From Rachicladosporium sp. CCFEE 5018 (taxonomy: Eukaryota; Ascomycota; Dothideomycetes; Cladosporiales; Cladosporiaceae), in contig KZ111163.1 in NCBI GenBank assembly GCA_002077045.2, positions 123,880 to 187,879 of the forward strand: 64,000 bases of DNA, in the 5' to 3' direction. A program made the translations under genes and the position numbers. Shown here piece after piece: positions 55,650-64,000 of this stretch. The notes under the pieces are model-generated. The model saw only the letters and a list, made by a program, of their open reading frames with translations. It was not told where the DNA came from and searched no databases. Each line of letters begins with the position of its first letter. Position 1 is the first letter of the stretch.

Positions 55650-56971
55650 TCACAACCTTGCCCGTCGCCTCTCCTTCACATCAGCCAAGGGAGCCATCTC
55701 AATCCACATATTGAGGCTCTCGCTGATCTTGTTGAGGTAGGGACTAGAGGGTCGATCTCTCCCCGGAGTCGGGTCCCACACTGTGATCGACTCAATCGTC
55801 TTATGGCCCAAGGCTTCAGCATGCTGTATGAACAGCCAGGCGATTCCGTTCACGTTCGGAGACCTATCTCACCGACGTCAGTCATACTGTGTTCGCTGCT
55901 GAGAGCCTCGTGGACAGCGCAGCTCACCCGACAAGGGCCTCGAAAGCGTCTTGCTCGGCTGAGTTCTTCGAGCGCATGAACTTCAGACCTGGGTACGACT
56001 TCATGACGCCGCTTGCGATTCCTTTGCTTCTGGCGCCTATTTTGCCAACAGCGCAGCTCTCTTGATCGACGATGTTCTCCCGGAAGATGTGCTTCAGTCC
56101 ACTCCGATTGTGCTGGTCGGTGATAGACTCCCAGATGAGATAAACGACATCGCTCCACTGGCTTAGCTTTGGCAAGGGACGATCGTCTGGCACCTTCCCA
56201 TCCGCGCTTCCAGTCACTTTGAATCTTGGACTGAAGTTCTGAGCATATTAGCCTGGTGATCAGGACCGCTGGCGTGATGACATCGGATTACCTCGCAAGC
56301 AAGGATAATGCCGTCTTGGACATTCATGACGTTGTTGTAAATGGCAAGTTTTGGCTATCGATCTGTTAGACTTATTTATCACGACTCCTCCCAATTCTGT
56401 GTGTACTCTCCTTGTAAAGAACATTATGTCCGTTATCTGTATCCCTTTTTTCACGTCTGTGTATCCAGCGCTTACCTACATTCGGTGGGGAGTCCTTACT
56501 TGCACGGATAGCGTCGAACGATGGTCCCAGTATCTCGGTGTACCACTCTGGTCCCATACCTGCGAACCCTGTATTTACGCGCCAGCCCCACGAGTCGGGA
56601 TCGGAGAAGTTGGTGAAAGTCGTTTGCTTCGCTTTGTCCGGGTTCTGCAGGTCTTTGAGTAGCCTCTGACCCCGACAACGGTATCGCTGGAGGGTAGCCT
56701 GTTTCTGTTCTTGGGTCAGAGGCTTCTCCGAGGCATCTCGACTTCGTCTCCGAGGGGATGGGATGTTAGGCTTTATATTGATGAGTTCCGAGTAGTTTGC
56801 ATGAAAAACGTCGAATCTATGCGCTCTGCCGGAAGCGGCGCTGTCTACATGTACACGGCCCCTCAGACGTAAGCTATCGAAGTGTATGTGTCCAGTGAGC
56901 AAGAAAACTGCGACCGCAGCGAGCATCGCGAGTAGGAATCGCTGCAGTCCGCTAGGCTCCATATTCGCCAT
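55650..56971 (-). CDS. Type-II membrane protein of unknown function, paralog A, four exons (359 aa)
   Basis: Minus-strand exons 56971-56480, 56354-56292, 56238-55928 and 55863-55650 join in phase. The introns are 125 bp (GTAGGT, CTAAC branch, GATAG), 53 bp and 64 bp. A short N-terminal cytosolic part is followed by one signal-anchor helix (FLLAMLAAVAVFLLTGHI), then an exported domain with a Cys-Arg-Gly motif (RYRCRGQRLL), SWGWRVN, NNVMNVQDGIILA, PRFKV, QWSDVVYLIW and the C-terminal NVNGIAWLFIQHAEALGHKTIESITVWDP. It is a tandem paralog of the next gene, with the same strand and architecture. Related proteins of unknown role occur in dothideomycetes; extracellular or Golgi-lumen location is inferred. 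Confidence 0.65.
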
Positions 56972-57347
56972 TTGCTACGAACTGCCTGCTAGTGCTTGTA
57001 TCTAGTAGGCCGATACCGCCTGAACATCAAGCTTTTCCTTGCGACATGGGTACAGGCAAACACATATGGGGCCAGCGCATTAGATCTGCTTAGATGGTGC
57101 AGTAACGTAGGCGTGTGCTCACGGCCCTCGTATGGACAGCAAGCAGAGCGCTTTCGGTACCACTCAATGGCACACTGCGGTGACTTCACGCGGGATAACC
57201 TGCACCGACATGCACAAATTGACGTTTCATGGCTTTCACAGGCTTAACCATACGCTGAGCAATGTGAGCCCTAGTGCTGAATCGTAGCAGCCTCCGTGTA
57301 CGAAGCTTCTGATCTGCGGTGAATCAACAGTGCCTTGTGACCACCTG

Positions 57348-58830
57348 CTATAGCCGCGATCGCCGCCGCGTATGCTCCGCATCCTCCAGAGGCGCCAGCT
57401 CGATCAGCAAGTTCATGTTCTCGTTCCAATTCCCCATGTCCGTAAGCTTCAGCACTGCTGGCATAGGATCCGGATTCCATATCGAGACAGACTTGATGGT
57501 CTTCTTGCCCACAGCCCGGAAATGCTGTATGAGTAGCCATGCAGTCCCGCTGACGTTGGGTGACCTGCAGCGTGTGAATATATCGAAATGCTGGTCGTAC
57601 AGGTTCGAGATGTGCGTGGCTTACCCAACCAAGGCCTCGAACGCAGCTTGCGCCTCGCGATTGTTCGACTGAGTGAACTTGTGGCCGGGAAAGTTCTTCA
57701 GTCTACCATTGGCATTTCCCATACTCATCACCGCCATCTCCGCAATCGCTACGCTATACGGGTTGAGGACACCAGTGTGGATGACATGCTTGAGTCCGCC
57801 GCGAGTGGCATCAGTAGTCAGATTTAACCTATGCAGTGATCATTAGTGTCTGCGAAGAGCTCCATGGAACTAGGATGTACCGCTCCCGGGGACGTGCTCG
57901 ATACATCTGTTCCTATGCCTACCATGTGAGCCACACAACATCGCTCCACCTGCCGCAAAGTCAGCTTCTATGTATCACTGCGCGAAACGCCGCTGAATGT
58001 AGACGTACTGCGCGAGCTTGGGGAGTGGCCGATCCGCAGGCACTTCGCCCTCCGTCCTGCCCATCACACGGAAGCGTGGACCAACGATCTGGTTCAGTGA
58101 TCAGCCAGTGCCGGAGCTAGTAAGACTATAGGGACACTGTACATCGTAGGCGATGATGACACCATCTCTAACGTTGAAGATGTCCTCGTAGTATGCTCCT
58201 GTGGCCTGAGTGCTGTCAGTTGCGGGTGTAGATCTATACTGAATGGCGACATACGGGATACGCCACATCGCGTGCCCCATCAATGTGCGTTGTTCGAATG
58301 TCGTGTACCCAGCGGACGTTGTTATTCGGTGGCTCGGCTTCGCTTGCACCAATTGAGTCAAGTACGTTTTTTAGTCCGTACTCGCGCACGGGTGCGCCCT
58401 GGGCTGTCGACTCCGCATTGATTCTCCAGCCCCAGGAACTGATACCCGAAAAATGAATCCACGAGGATGGTGTGTGCTTGGCGGAATAGCGAAGAATACC
58501 TAGTAATTTCGACCCGCGGCAGCCATAGTCGTGGTAAGCTGTCGTCTTCTCCTCTTCCGTAAGCTTGAACTCGACGGGCGCGGGCAAGTCGGTCTCATCT
58601 TCGTCGGAGTTGCTGTCTTCGGACCCGCTGTTGTCGGCTCTACGAAGGGCCTGAGCAGGCGTCTTCGATCTCGCGAAGGGGGAGTAGAGTGAGAGTGAAG
58701 CTTCTTCGTTTGTGTCGCTCCCTTGGTATAAGTCTCTAAACGTAATCGGTCCAGTCAGGAGGCAAAGTGCTAATGCCGCAAGCAGGGCCACCAGCGCCCG
58801 CTGGAACCCGTCAAGCTTGAGTCTCGCCAT
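57348..58830 (-). CDS. Type-II membrane protein of unknown function, paralog B, six exons (381 aa)
   Basis: Minus-strand exons 58830-58309, 58238-58143, 58088-58009, 57949-57923, 57828-57625 and 57564-57348 join in phase. The introns are 70, 54, 59, 94 and 60 bp; the fourth exon is only 27 bases. The layout repeats paralog A: signal anchor (ALVALLAALALCLLTGPI), acidic linker, YGCRGSKLL, SSWGWRIN, EDIFNVRDGVIIAYD, GPRFRV, DRPLPKLAQ, WSDVVWL, GGLKHV, FEALVGSPNVSGTAWLLIQH and KTIKSVSIWNPDP, ending in a basic RRRSRL tail. Two more introns than paralog A sit in the same coding stretch. The function is unknown. Confidence 0.7.
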
Positions 58831-59929
58831 ATGTCAGAGCGTACCGAGTGGTGTCGATATGTAGCATCGTAACAGCTCACGACTGGCTTTGTGCGTCGAG
58901 AACTGACAGCAAACACCAAGGCATCATACACCGCAGGCGTCAAATTGGGCCGAGAACGCACGCGCGTGGGTTCATGTGGGAGTGAGCATGAGCTTTCTGT
59001 CGCAAGAGTGGCAATGGGACTGACAGAGCATAACAGCGCGCTTGTCGAACACCACAGTATGCTGTAGTGTGGTCGAGGTGTGCGATCTGTGATTGCTTGC
59101 ACTGTGTACGACAAGCTCTCGTTGTCGTGACGGTCTTGAGTCTCAGCGTTGTGACCTCCATCATCGGAGTCTGATTGGTAGAGTTCACGGTAAGAGAGAC
59201 ACCATAGGTCTGATTGTTCTGGATGCTGTAGAACTGACGCGAAAAGACAGGTAGATGAGATAGTGAGCTGGAGATGAAATGGCAGAATGTACTTGCTTAG
59301 ATACTGCGAGAAGGACGGCCATCGATAGGGCGCCTGGAAAGCCTGGCGAGCGTATGCTCGCAGGAGTCGAACTAGACGATCCCGCACAGGATGGGAGCAA
59401 TTTTACTGGGACCGCAATTACAATAGCATGTAGTGTGGCATGAACAACATGGAAGCGCGTGATGGACAAGAGTAGTAGATCTTGGCGCGCGGGACGCCCG
59501 CCGCCGGAAGTAGCGCTAGTCTTCTTCGGGTAGGCTGTTGATTTGATCGTCGCTCGAAGACAATACTGAAGAGAGCTTCAAGTCTTCGTACTCTGAACCG
59601 CGACATCATATGTAAATAGCGCTCTTCACTCGGCATTGACTGTTCTTCTCACGAACAACACGACTGCACGAGTGGCCCCACAAGCGCGTCGTGAAGGAAG
59701 CTAGACGCGTTCCTGCATTTGACCCCACCACAACCTCTGCCCTCAGTTCAGTGACAATCAATACCACGCGACACAACTTGAAGTAACTCACCGCCAACTT
59801 CACTGCTGTACTTCCATTGATCCTTGCCATCACTTTGACCAACATCTGTCCAAGTCACACGACATAAGGTAGCACACCGCCGTGCGAGTGGAGGCAACAC
59901 CATCAGGCTGCACCTCATTCCGCCTCATA
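58831..59929. other. Divergent promoter region
   Basis: About 1.1 kb between paralog B (minus) and CKS1 (plus). A 205-codon minus-strand frame (58770-59387) overlaps the start of paralog B in another frame and is not considered coding. Confidence 0.45.
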
Positions 59930-60401
59930 ATGTCGATCGACATCGACTTCACACGACGCAACAAGAAGCCTCGCCTGCTGAGCGATCCGGAGAAGGACAA
60001 ATTGGAGGAGTTCATTGACAACATACACTACTCATCACGGTAGGTTCGCTGGCGGCCGATGAAGCCTCAGCGAAAGCCAGCCCGCTGATCATGCTCCCTT
60101 CATAGGTACAACGATGACCAGTTCGAGTACCGTCACGTCCAGCTTCCGAAGGCTATGCTCAAAGCTATACCCAAAGATTACTTCGACAATGGCAGAGGAA
60201 CGCTGAAGCTGCTGTGGGAGGACGAGTGGAGAGGGCTTGGAATCACGCAGAGTTTAGGGTGGGAGCACTATGAGGTGCATGAGCCGGAGCCGCATATCTT
60301 GCTGTTCAAGTAAGTCTTGCACCATATGTCAGTGAAACATCGAATTCTGCTAACACGCTGCCTTTAGGCGCCCGATGAACTACCAGGCACCCACCCACTG
60401 A
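59930..60401 (+). CDS. Cyclin-dependent kinase regulatory subunit CKS1, three exons (115 aa)
   Basis: Exons 59930-60039, 60106-60309 and 60368-60401 join in phase across introns of 66 bp (GTAGGT, GCTGATC branch region, CATAG) and 58 bp (GTAAGT, GCTAAC branch, TTTAG). The protein carries the CKS signature: HYSSRYNDDQFEYRHVQLP, RGLGITQSLGWEHYE and the C-terminal HEPEPHILLFKRP. The protein binds the cyclin-dependent kinase and phosphorylated substrates and is needed for cell-cycle progression in nucleus and cytoplasm. Length fits fungal Suc1/CKS1 proteins. No unspliced ORF reveals it. This is a conserved single-copy gene in fungi. Confidence 0.95.
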
Positions 60402-61091
60402 GGAGGCAGGGAACATTGTCAAGGAGTGAGAATAGGATACTGGAACGAGTTGAGCGCGGTGACTGATCTCACGTCGAATGCGAAGCGAGGAGACTGTGGA
60501 GGAGCCTGGGCTGTTGATACGGTCCACGGTCAGTCGTTGGGCGTCTCCAGACTGGGGTCCACTGGGGAGGCAGCGAAGTTGACAATCCGCGCGAGGCGGC
60601 TTGACCTGAAACCACGCATACTGCTCAGCTCGGGGCACGGAAGTAAGGACTTCGTTGGGCGCGTTCAGGCGGGTGCTCTCGACTCAAGATGTGAAACGGC
60701 CTGATTCGATTCGAGATTGTCTATAGTACGAAACGATACTTGCGGCACCGCTCTCAGAATTGCTGTCCATCCAAGCTCCAGCCTTGGGGTGCTCCGTCCG
60801 CTACAGCGTCATGACGAAGTCCGTTGACCTCTTCGATGTTGTTCTAGACAGAAATCTCTCGATGGCTAAAGCGAGGCTTTCGCCGGCTGGGCTTGCCCAA
60901 CGCGGACGCTCCATCCACAGCTCTACTCGCAAGCTTCGGCGCCATCATTATCATGAATAGCTTATCGTATGCCAGGGCAGGCGCTGTTGTACGCGAGATA
61001 GTCACTCTCGCGATCGAGGTAATGTGTTGTCTCTCATCTCTCCTATCTCCCACAGCTGAGGTATCTCTAAGTACATACCTACCCCGCCACC
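60402..61091. other. Promoter/5' UTR region of the MATE gene
   Basis: No further gene. Just before the start codon lies a pyrimidine-rich run (CTCTCATCTCTCCTATCTCCC) and a strong start context (CCGCCACCATG). A GTAATG...CCCACAG pair of 37 bp at about 61019-61059 could be a tiny 5' UTR intron but is shorter than usual. Confidence 0.4.
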
Positions 61092-63056
61092 ATGTCCCGC
61101 TCTAAACCTGTTGCCGCCACTGTTGACCCGCTACCTCTTAGCAGCGGCGACAGCAACCCTCATTCACACACTCTCGCCTCCACCTGGACACAGACTGCGC
61201 CCATAGCCAATGAGTCCCTCCTCCGCGATCTTGAAGATGAAGAAGACGAGGAAGCCACTGCTGCCGTAGATTACTCATCCACATCAGACTCGGACGCCGA
61301 TAATGACTCAAGACCGGCATATTCCCGTTCAGCACCTTCAGCCTACTCATTCGCATCTTCCTACCGACGACCAAGTTTCGTTGGCACAGGAGGGAGAGGT
61401 TTTGTGCCTTTTGCTGGTGTATCGGAAGATGGCGTTGCATCGCGGGAGGAGCGAAGACGAGTGTTGGAGGAGGAGAGGAGCCTCTTGAGAGACAATAATA
61501 TTATCCCTCCGAAACATCCTGTGCTCGAGGGCGATGGGACTGGGAGACGGAGAAGCTTTATCCCTCGCGTTGATCGAAAGGGATCGATACCAGAGGTGCC
61601 CAGTGAGAGTAGCCCGCTGTTGGGTGATTCGAGTAAGCCTTATGGCGGACAAGGTGAAGCTGCAGTCATCTCGGCGAAGTGGGAGGAAGCTGTCAAGGAG
61701 GGCAAGATAAAGACGACGTGGCAAAGAGAAGCGAAAGTGTTGGCGAGCTATTCGCTACCTCTGATGGTCACGTTTCTACTGCAGTACTCGCTCACGGTGG
61801 CATCAATCTTCACACTGGGACATCTCGGGACGGTAGAGCTGGGTGCTGTCAGCTTGGCGAGCATGACAGCGAACATTACAGGCTACGCGATCTACCAAGG
61901 CCTAGCCACTTCCCTAGACACACTCTGCGCCCAGGCGTATGGTAGTGGCAAGAGGAAGCTAGTGGGACTGCAAATGCAGCGCATGATATACTTTCTGTGG
62001 GCCATTACGATCCCAATCGGTGCCTTCTGGTTCTTCGCCGATAAGCTCCTCGAGCGCGTCGTTCCCGAAAAGCGCACTGCTGAGCTCGCAGGCCTTTACC
62101 TTAAAGTCGTACTGCTTGGCGCACCTGGCTACGCCACTTTTGAAGCCGGCAAGCGCTTTGCGCAAGCACAAGGACTCTTCTCTGCAGCGCTCTACGTCCT
62201 CTTGGTGCTGGCACCTTTCAACGCAGCGGCAAATTACTTCCTTGTCCAGCGATTCGGCTTTATCGGCGCACCAATCGCAGTCGCTATCACCGACAATCTA
62301 CTTCCCGTTGGCCTTTTCATCTATATCCGCTTCTTCAGCAAGCGCGGCATGAGCTGCTGGAATGGCTTCACGAAGAAAGCGCTCAAGAACTGGGGCCCGA
62401 TGGTCCGACTGGCTTTGCCCGGTGTCCTGATGGTCGAAGCGGAAATGCTGGCGTTCGAGATCCTAACGTTCGCCAGCGCACGCTTTGGCACTGAAATCTT
62501 GGCAGCCAACAGTATTTTGTCGACGCTGACGGGCATCACATTCCAGCTGCCCTTCCCGCTTTCGATCGCAGCCAGCACCAGAGTGGCAAACATGATAGGC
62601 GCGACGTTGGTGGATGCCGCACACCTGACATACAAGGTCGCATTCTTCGGCGCCTTGATCATCGGTGTGGTGAACGTCACGCTTCTATCAGCGCTAAAAG
62701 ATTACATCCCGCGACTCTTCACGAGTGACGAAGTCGTCATTCGGCTGACATCTGCTGTCCTCCCGCTCTGCGCTGCGTTTCAGCTCTTTGATGCTTTGGC
62801 TGCACTTTGCAATGGCACACTGCGCGGTCTCGGTCGCCAGCACTTCGGTGGTTACGTGAACCTCGCTGCATATTATGGCATTGCGATGCCAGTGTCGATG
62901 GGTCTCGCATTCGGCTTGAACTGGAAGCTCGAGGGTTTGTGGACTGGTGTAGCGATTGCCTTGGCCTTGGTTGCGCTCGTAGAAGGGCTATATCTTTACA
63001 AGACGGACTGGAGCCGAAGCGTGGAGGAGGCGAAGAAGAGGAACGCCATTGACTGA
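61092..63056 (+). CDS. MATE-family efflux transporter, 654 aa
   Basis: Single exon from the ATG at 61092. The first 210 residues are cytosolic, acidic and Ser-rich (LEDEEDEEATAAVDYSS), with a dileucine-like SSPLLGD stretch common in vacuolar proteins. Two MatE repeats of six helices each follow: repeat 1 begins at EAKVLASYSLPLMVTFLLQY and contains the conserved SLDTLCAQAYGSGK; repeat 2 begins at WGPMVRLALPGVLMVEAEML and contains QLPFPLSIAASTRVANMIGA. The C-terminus is short and basic. Family members exchange cations (H+ or Na+) for organic compounds, and fungal members resemble yeast Erc1. Substrate is unknown; plasma or vacuolar membrane is likely. Confidence 0.93.
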   Translation: MSRSKPVAATVDPLPLSSGDSNPHSHTLASTWTQTAPIANESLLRDLEDEEDEEATAAVDYSSTSDSDADNDSRPAYSRSAPSAYSFASSYRRPSFVGTGGRGFVPFAGVSEDGVASREERRRVLEEERSLLRDNNIIPPKHPVLEGDGTGRRRSFIPRVDRKGSIPEVPSESSPLLGDSSKPYGGQGEAAVISAKWEEAVKEGKIKTTWQREAKVLASYSLPLMVTFLLQYSLTVASIFTLGHLGTVELGAVSLASMTANITGYAIYQGLATSLDTLCAQAYGSGKRKLVGLQMQRMIYFLWAITIPIGAFWFFADKLLERVVPEKRTAELAGLYLKVVLLGAPGYATFEAGKRFAQAQGLFSAALYVLLVLAPFNAAANYFLVQRFGFIGAPIAVAITDNLLPVGLFIYIRFFSKRGMSCWNGFTKKALKNWGPMVRLALPGVLMVEAEMLAFEILTFASARFGTEILAANSILSTLTGITFQLPFPLSIAASTRVANMIGATLVDAAHLTYKVAFFGALIIGVVNVTLLSALKDYIPRLFTSDEVVIRLTSAVLPLCAAFQLFDALAALCNGTLRGLGRQHFGGYVNLAAYYGIAMPVSMGLAFGLNWKLEGLWTGVAIALALVALVEGLYLYKTDWSRSVEEAKKRNAID

Positions 63057-63159
63057 TAGCATTTCTATGCGCCCATCGCAATCGTGTCACCTTCACACCC
63101 GCTCAGCTGTGCGCTGTGCGCCAGTGAGAAGACCCCCCGAACACCCTCATCGAGTGTCA

Positions 63160-63939
63160 TCATCCGACGAACCTGAAACTGCAGCCTAGCACAGATCTCT
63201 CGCCTCCATAGTCTTCAGTAATCGCAATTCGGCACCGCACGACCCCATACATATCAGTCTCGTATACCCGCAGCGCTTCCTCGTGCTCTACACTCTGCAC
63301 CAGAAACGCCGACCCATGGATCACGGCTTTTTGATCATCCGAGTCCACCAGCGCCCGATACTTGTCACCCCACATCTTGACTTTGGCACCTGAAACCCGC
63401 GCTGGGTGAAGCTTATAATAGTCGTCCGGGCCATCGCCAAGAAGGCGTCGCAGTACGCCTGTGTCTGCCAGAGTGCCGTAGAAAAAGTACCAGACTGGAT
63501 ATTGCTCTTGCTGTGGACTTGGTAGCGTTGCGGCATCCGAGCGGTGTTGAGGCAGCGTTGCGTCCAGCCCAAGGAATGGCGCGATGCTGTACGGGCTGAG
63601 ATCTTTGCGAGCCACCTTGTGCGCGATGAACAGGGGCCGGTGTGAAGGATGCTCAGTTGACAGCCAGTGGTCCAGCTTCGAGCGTGTGCTCCCACTCACT
63701 TCGATGAATAGCGCGTTGACACTCTCGTCACGCGAGCCATCGTTGTCGGCATCAGCAGAAGCCTGATAGATCTTTGACGCGGTCGCAAGTCCGGCTATGT
63801 CACGAACACGTTCAGCTGAGTCGAGTGGCCCACCAAGCTTGAGCAGAAATCTGACAAAGTCAGCGCATGCTCTCAGAGGAATGGGCCGACTTGCTTGCGC
63901 TGCCATCGACGTAGCTGCAGCAGAAATTCGTGAGATCAT
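63160..63939 (-). CDS. Gamma-glutamylcyclotransferase/AIG2-like protein, 259 aa
   Basis: Single minus-strand exon from the ATG at 63939. The C-terminal half holds an AIG2/GGCT-like fold: YFFYGTLADTGVLRRLLG (the family's YGTL substrate loop), then HPARVSGAKVKMWGDKYRALV, VIHGSAFLVQS and EEALRVYETDMYGVVRCRI. The N-terminal 140 residues are an extension with a helical segment (ACADFVRFLLKLGGPLDSAERV) and no recognised domain. Enzymes of this fold release 5-oxoproline from gamma-glutamyl compounds, but many fungal AIG2-like proteins have no proven substrate. It is convergent with the MATE gene, about 100 bp apart. The upstream region runs out of the window. Confidence 0.8.
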   Translation of the reverse strand: MISRISAAATSMAAQASRPIPLRACADFVRFLLKLGGPLDSAERVRDIAGLATASKIYQASADADNDGSRDESVNALFIEVSGSTRSKLDHWLSTEHPSHRPLFIAHKVARKDLSPYSIAPFLGLDATLPQHRSDAATLPSPQQEQYPVWYFFYGTLADTGVLRRLLGDGPDDYYKLHPARVSGAKVKMWGDKYRALVDSDDQKAVIHGSAFLVQSVEHEEALRVYETDMYGVVRCRIAITEDYGGERSVLGCSFRFVG

Positions 63940-64000
63940 CGTCGGGGAGACATATCTGCTGGAGAACTTACTCTTACAAACGGTCTGCGGCGCAGAAATA

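Noticed and set aside
58770..59387. 205-codon minus-strand ORF
   Set aside because: It overlaps the start of paralog B in another frame, has mixed low-complexity composition and no domain; judged a chance frame in a promoter.

Overview
This is a nuclear genome window from a filamentous ascomycete, most likely a dothideomycete of the Mycosphaerellales/Capnodiales type. The evidence is the introns (about 47-150 bp, GTRNGT donors, CTAAC/CTGAC branch sites close to the acceptor), small intron-poor housekeeping genes, Zn2Cys6, DUF7924, DUF7587, OrsD and STAND-type proteins, Tad-like LINEs, and TA-rich blocks that look like repeat-induced point mutation (RIP). No bacterial features, tRNAs, rRNAs or CRISPR arrays were seen. 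Several genes here are visible only after splicing, so exon boundaries are given in the entries. All exon joins were worked out by eye from frame, splice sites and family resemblance.

Layout. 0-3 kb: two spliced hypothetical genes, the second a membrane protein. 3-6.6 kb: debris of OrsD-type (former DUF3505) zinc-finger elements with two related tandem arrays, joined to a truncated NLR-like gene (winged helix plus TPR). 7.6-9.7 kb: a small three-exon Zn2Cys6 regulator and a membrane-protein gene cut off by an OrsD element (10.0-11.3 kb, minus strand), followed by a TA-rich block. 13.4-16.4 kb: an intact CSC1/OSCA-type channel gene.

16.7-53 kb is an accessory island made mostly of broken genes and transposons. 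In order it holds an MFS transporter tail, a piece of the very large DUF6606/DUF3638 protein with two nonsense codons, an inverted NACHT_N piece, a NACHT-WD40 STAND pseudogene, a long degenerate ORF of unknown family (25.9-29.8 kb), a DUF7587-like gene, a LINE ORF1 fragment, a Whi2-like BTB pseudogene, a DUF7924 (PD-(D/E)XK-like) gene, a Ty3/gypsy gag remnant, a nearly full-length Tad-like LINE (44.0-49.1 kb), a tiny intact-looking three-exon gene, and a TA-rich block that abuts a 5'-truncated gene.

53.8-64 kb returns to ordinary gene-rich sequence: a hypothetical gene, two tandem paralogous type-II membrane proteins (359 and 381 aa after splicing), CKS1 (cyclin-dependent kinase subunit), a MATE transporter, and a gamma-glutamylcyclotransferase-like gene. 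The picture is of a repeat-rich island, with decayed innate-immunity-type STAND genes, inserted between conserved chromosomal genes. Most inactivating stops in it are the kind a CpA to TpA change would give.
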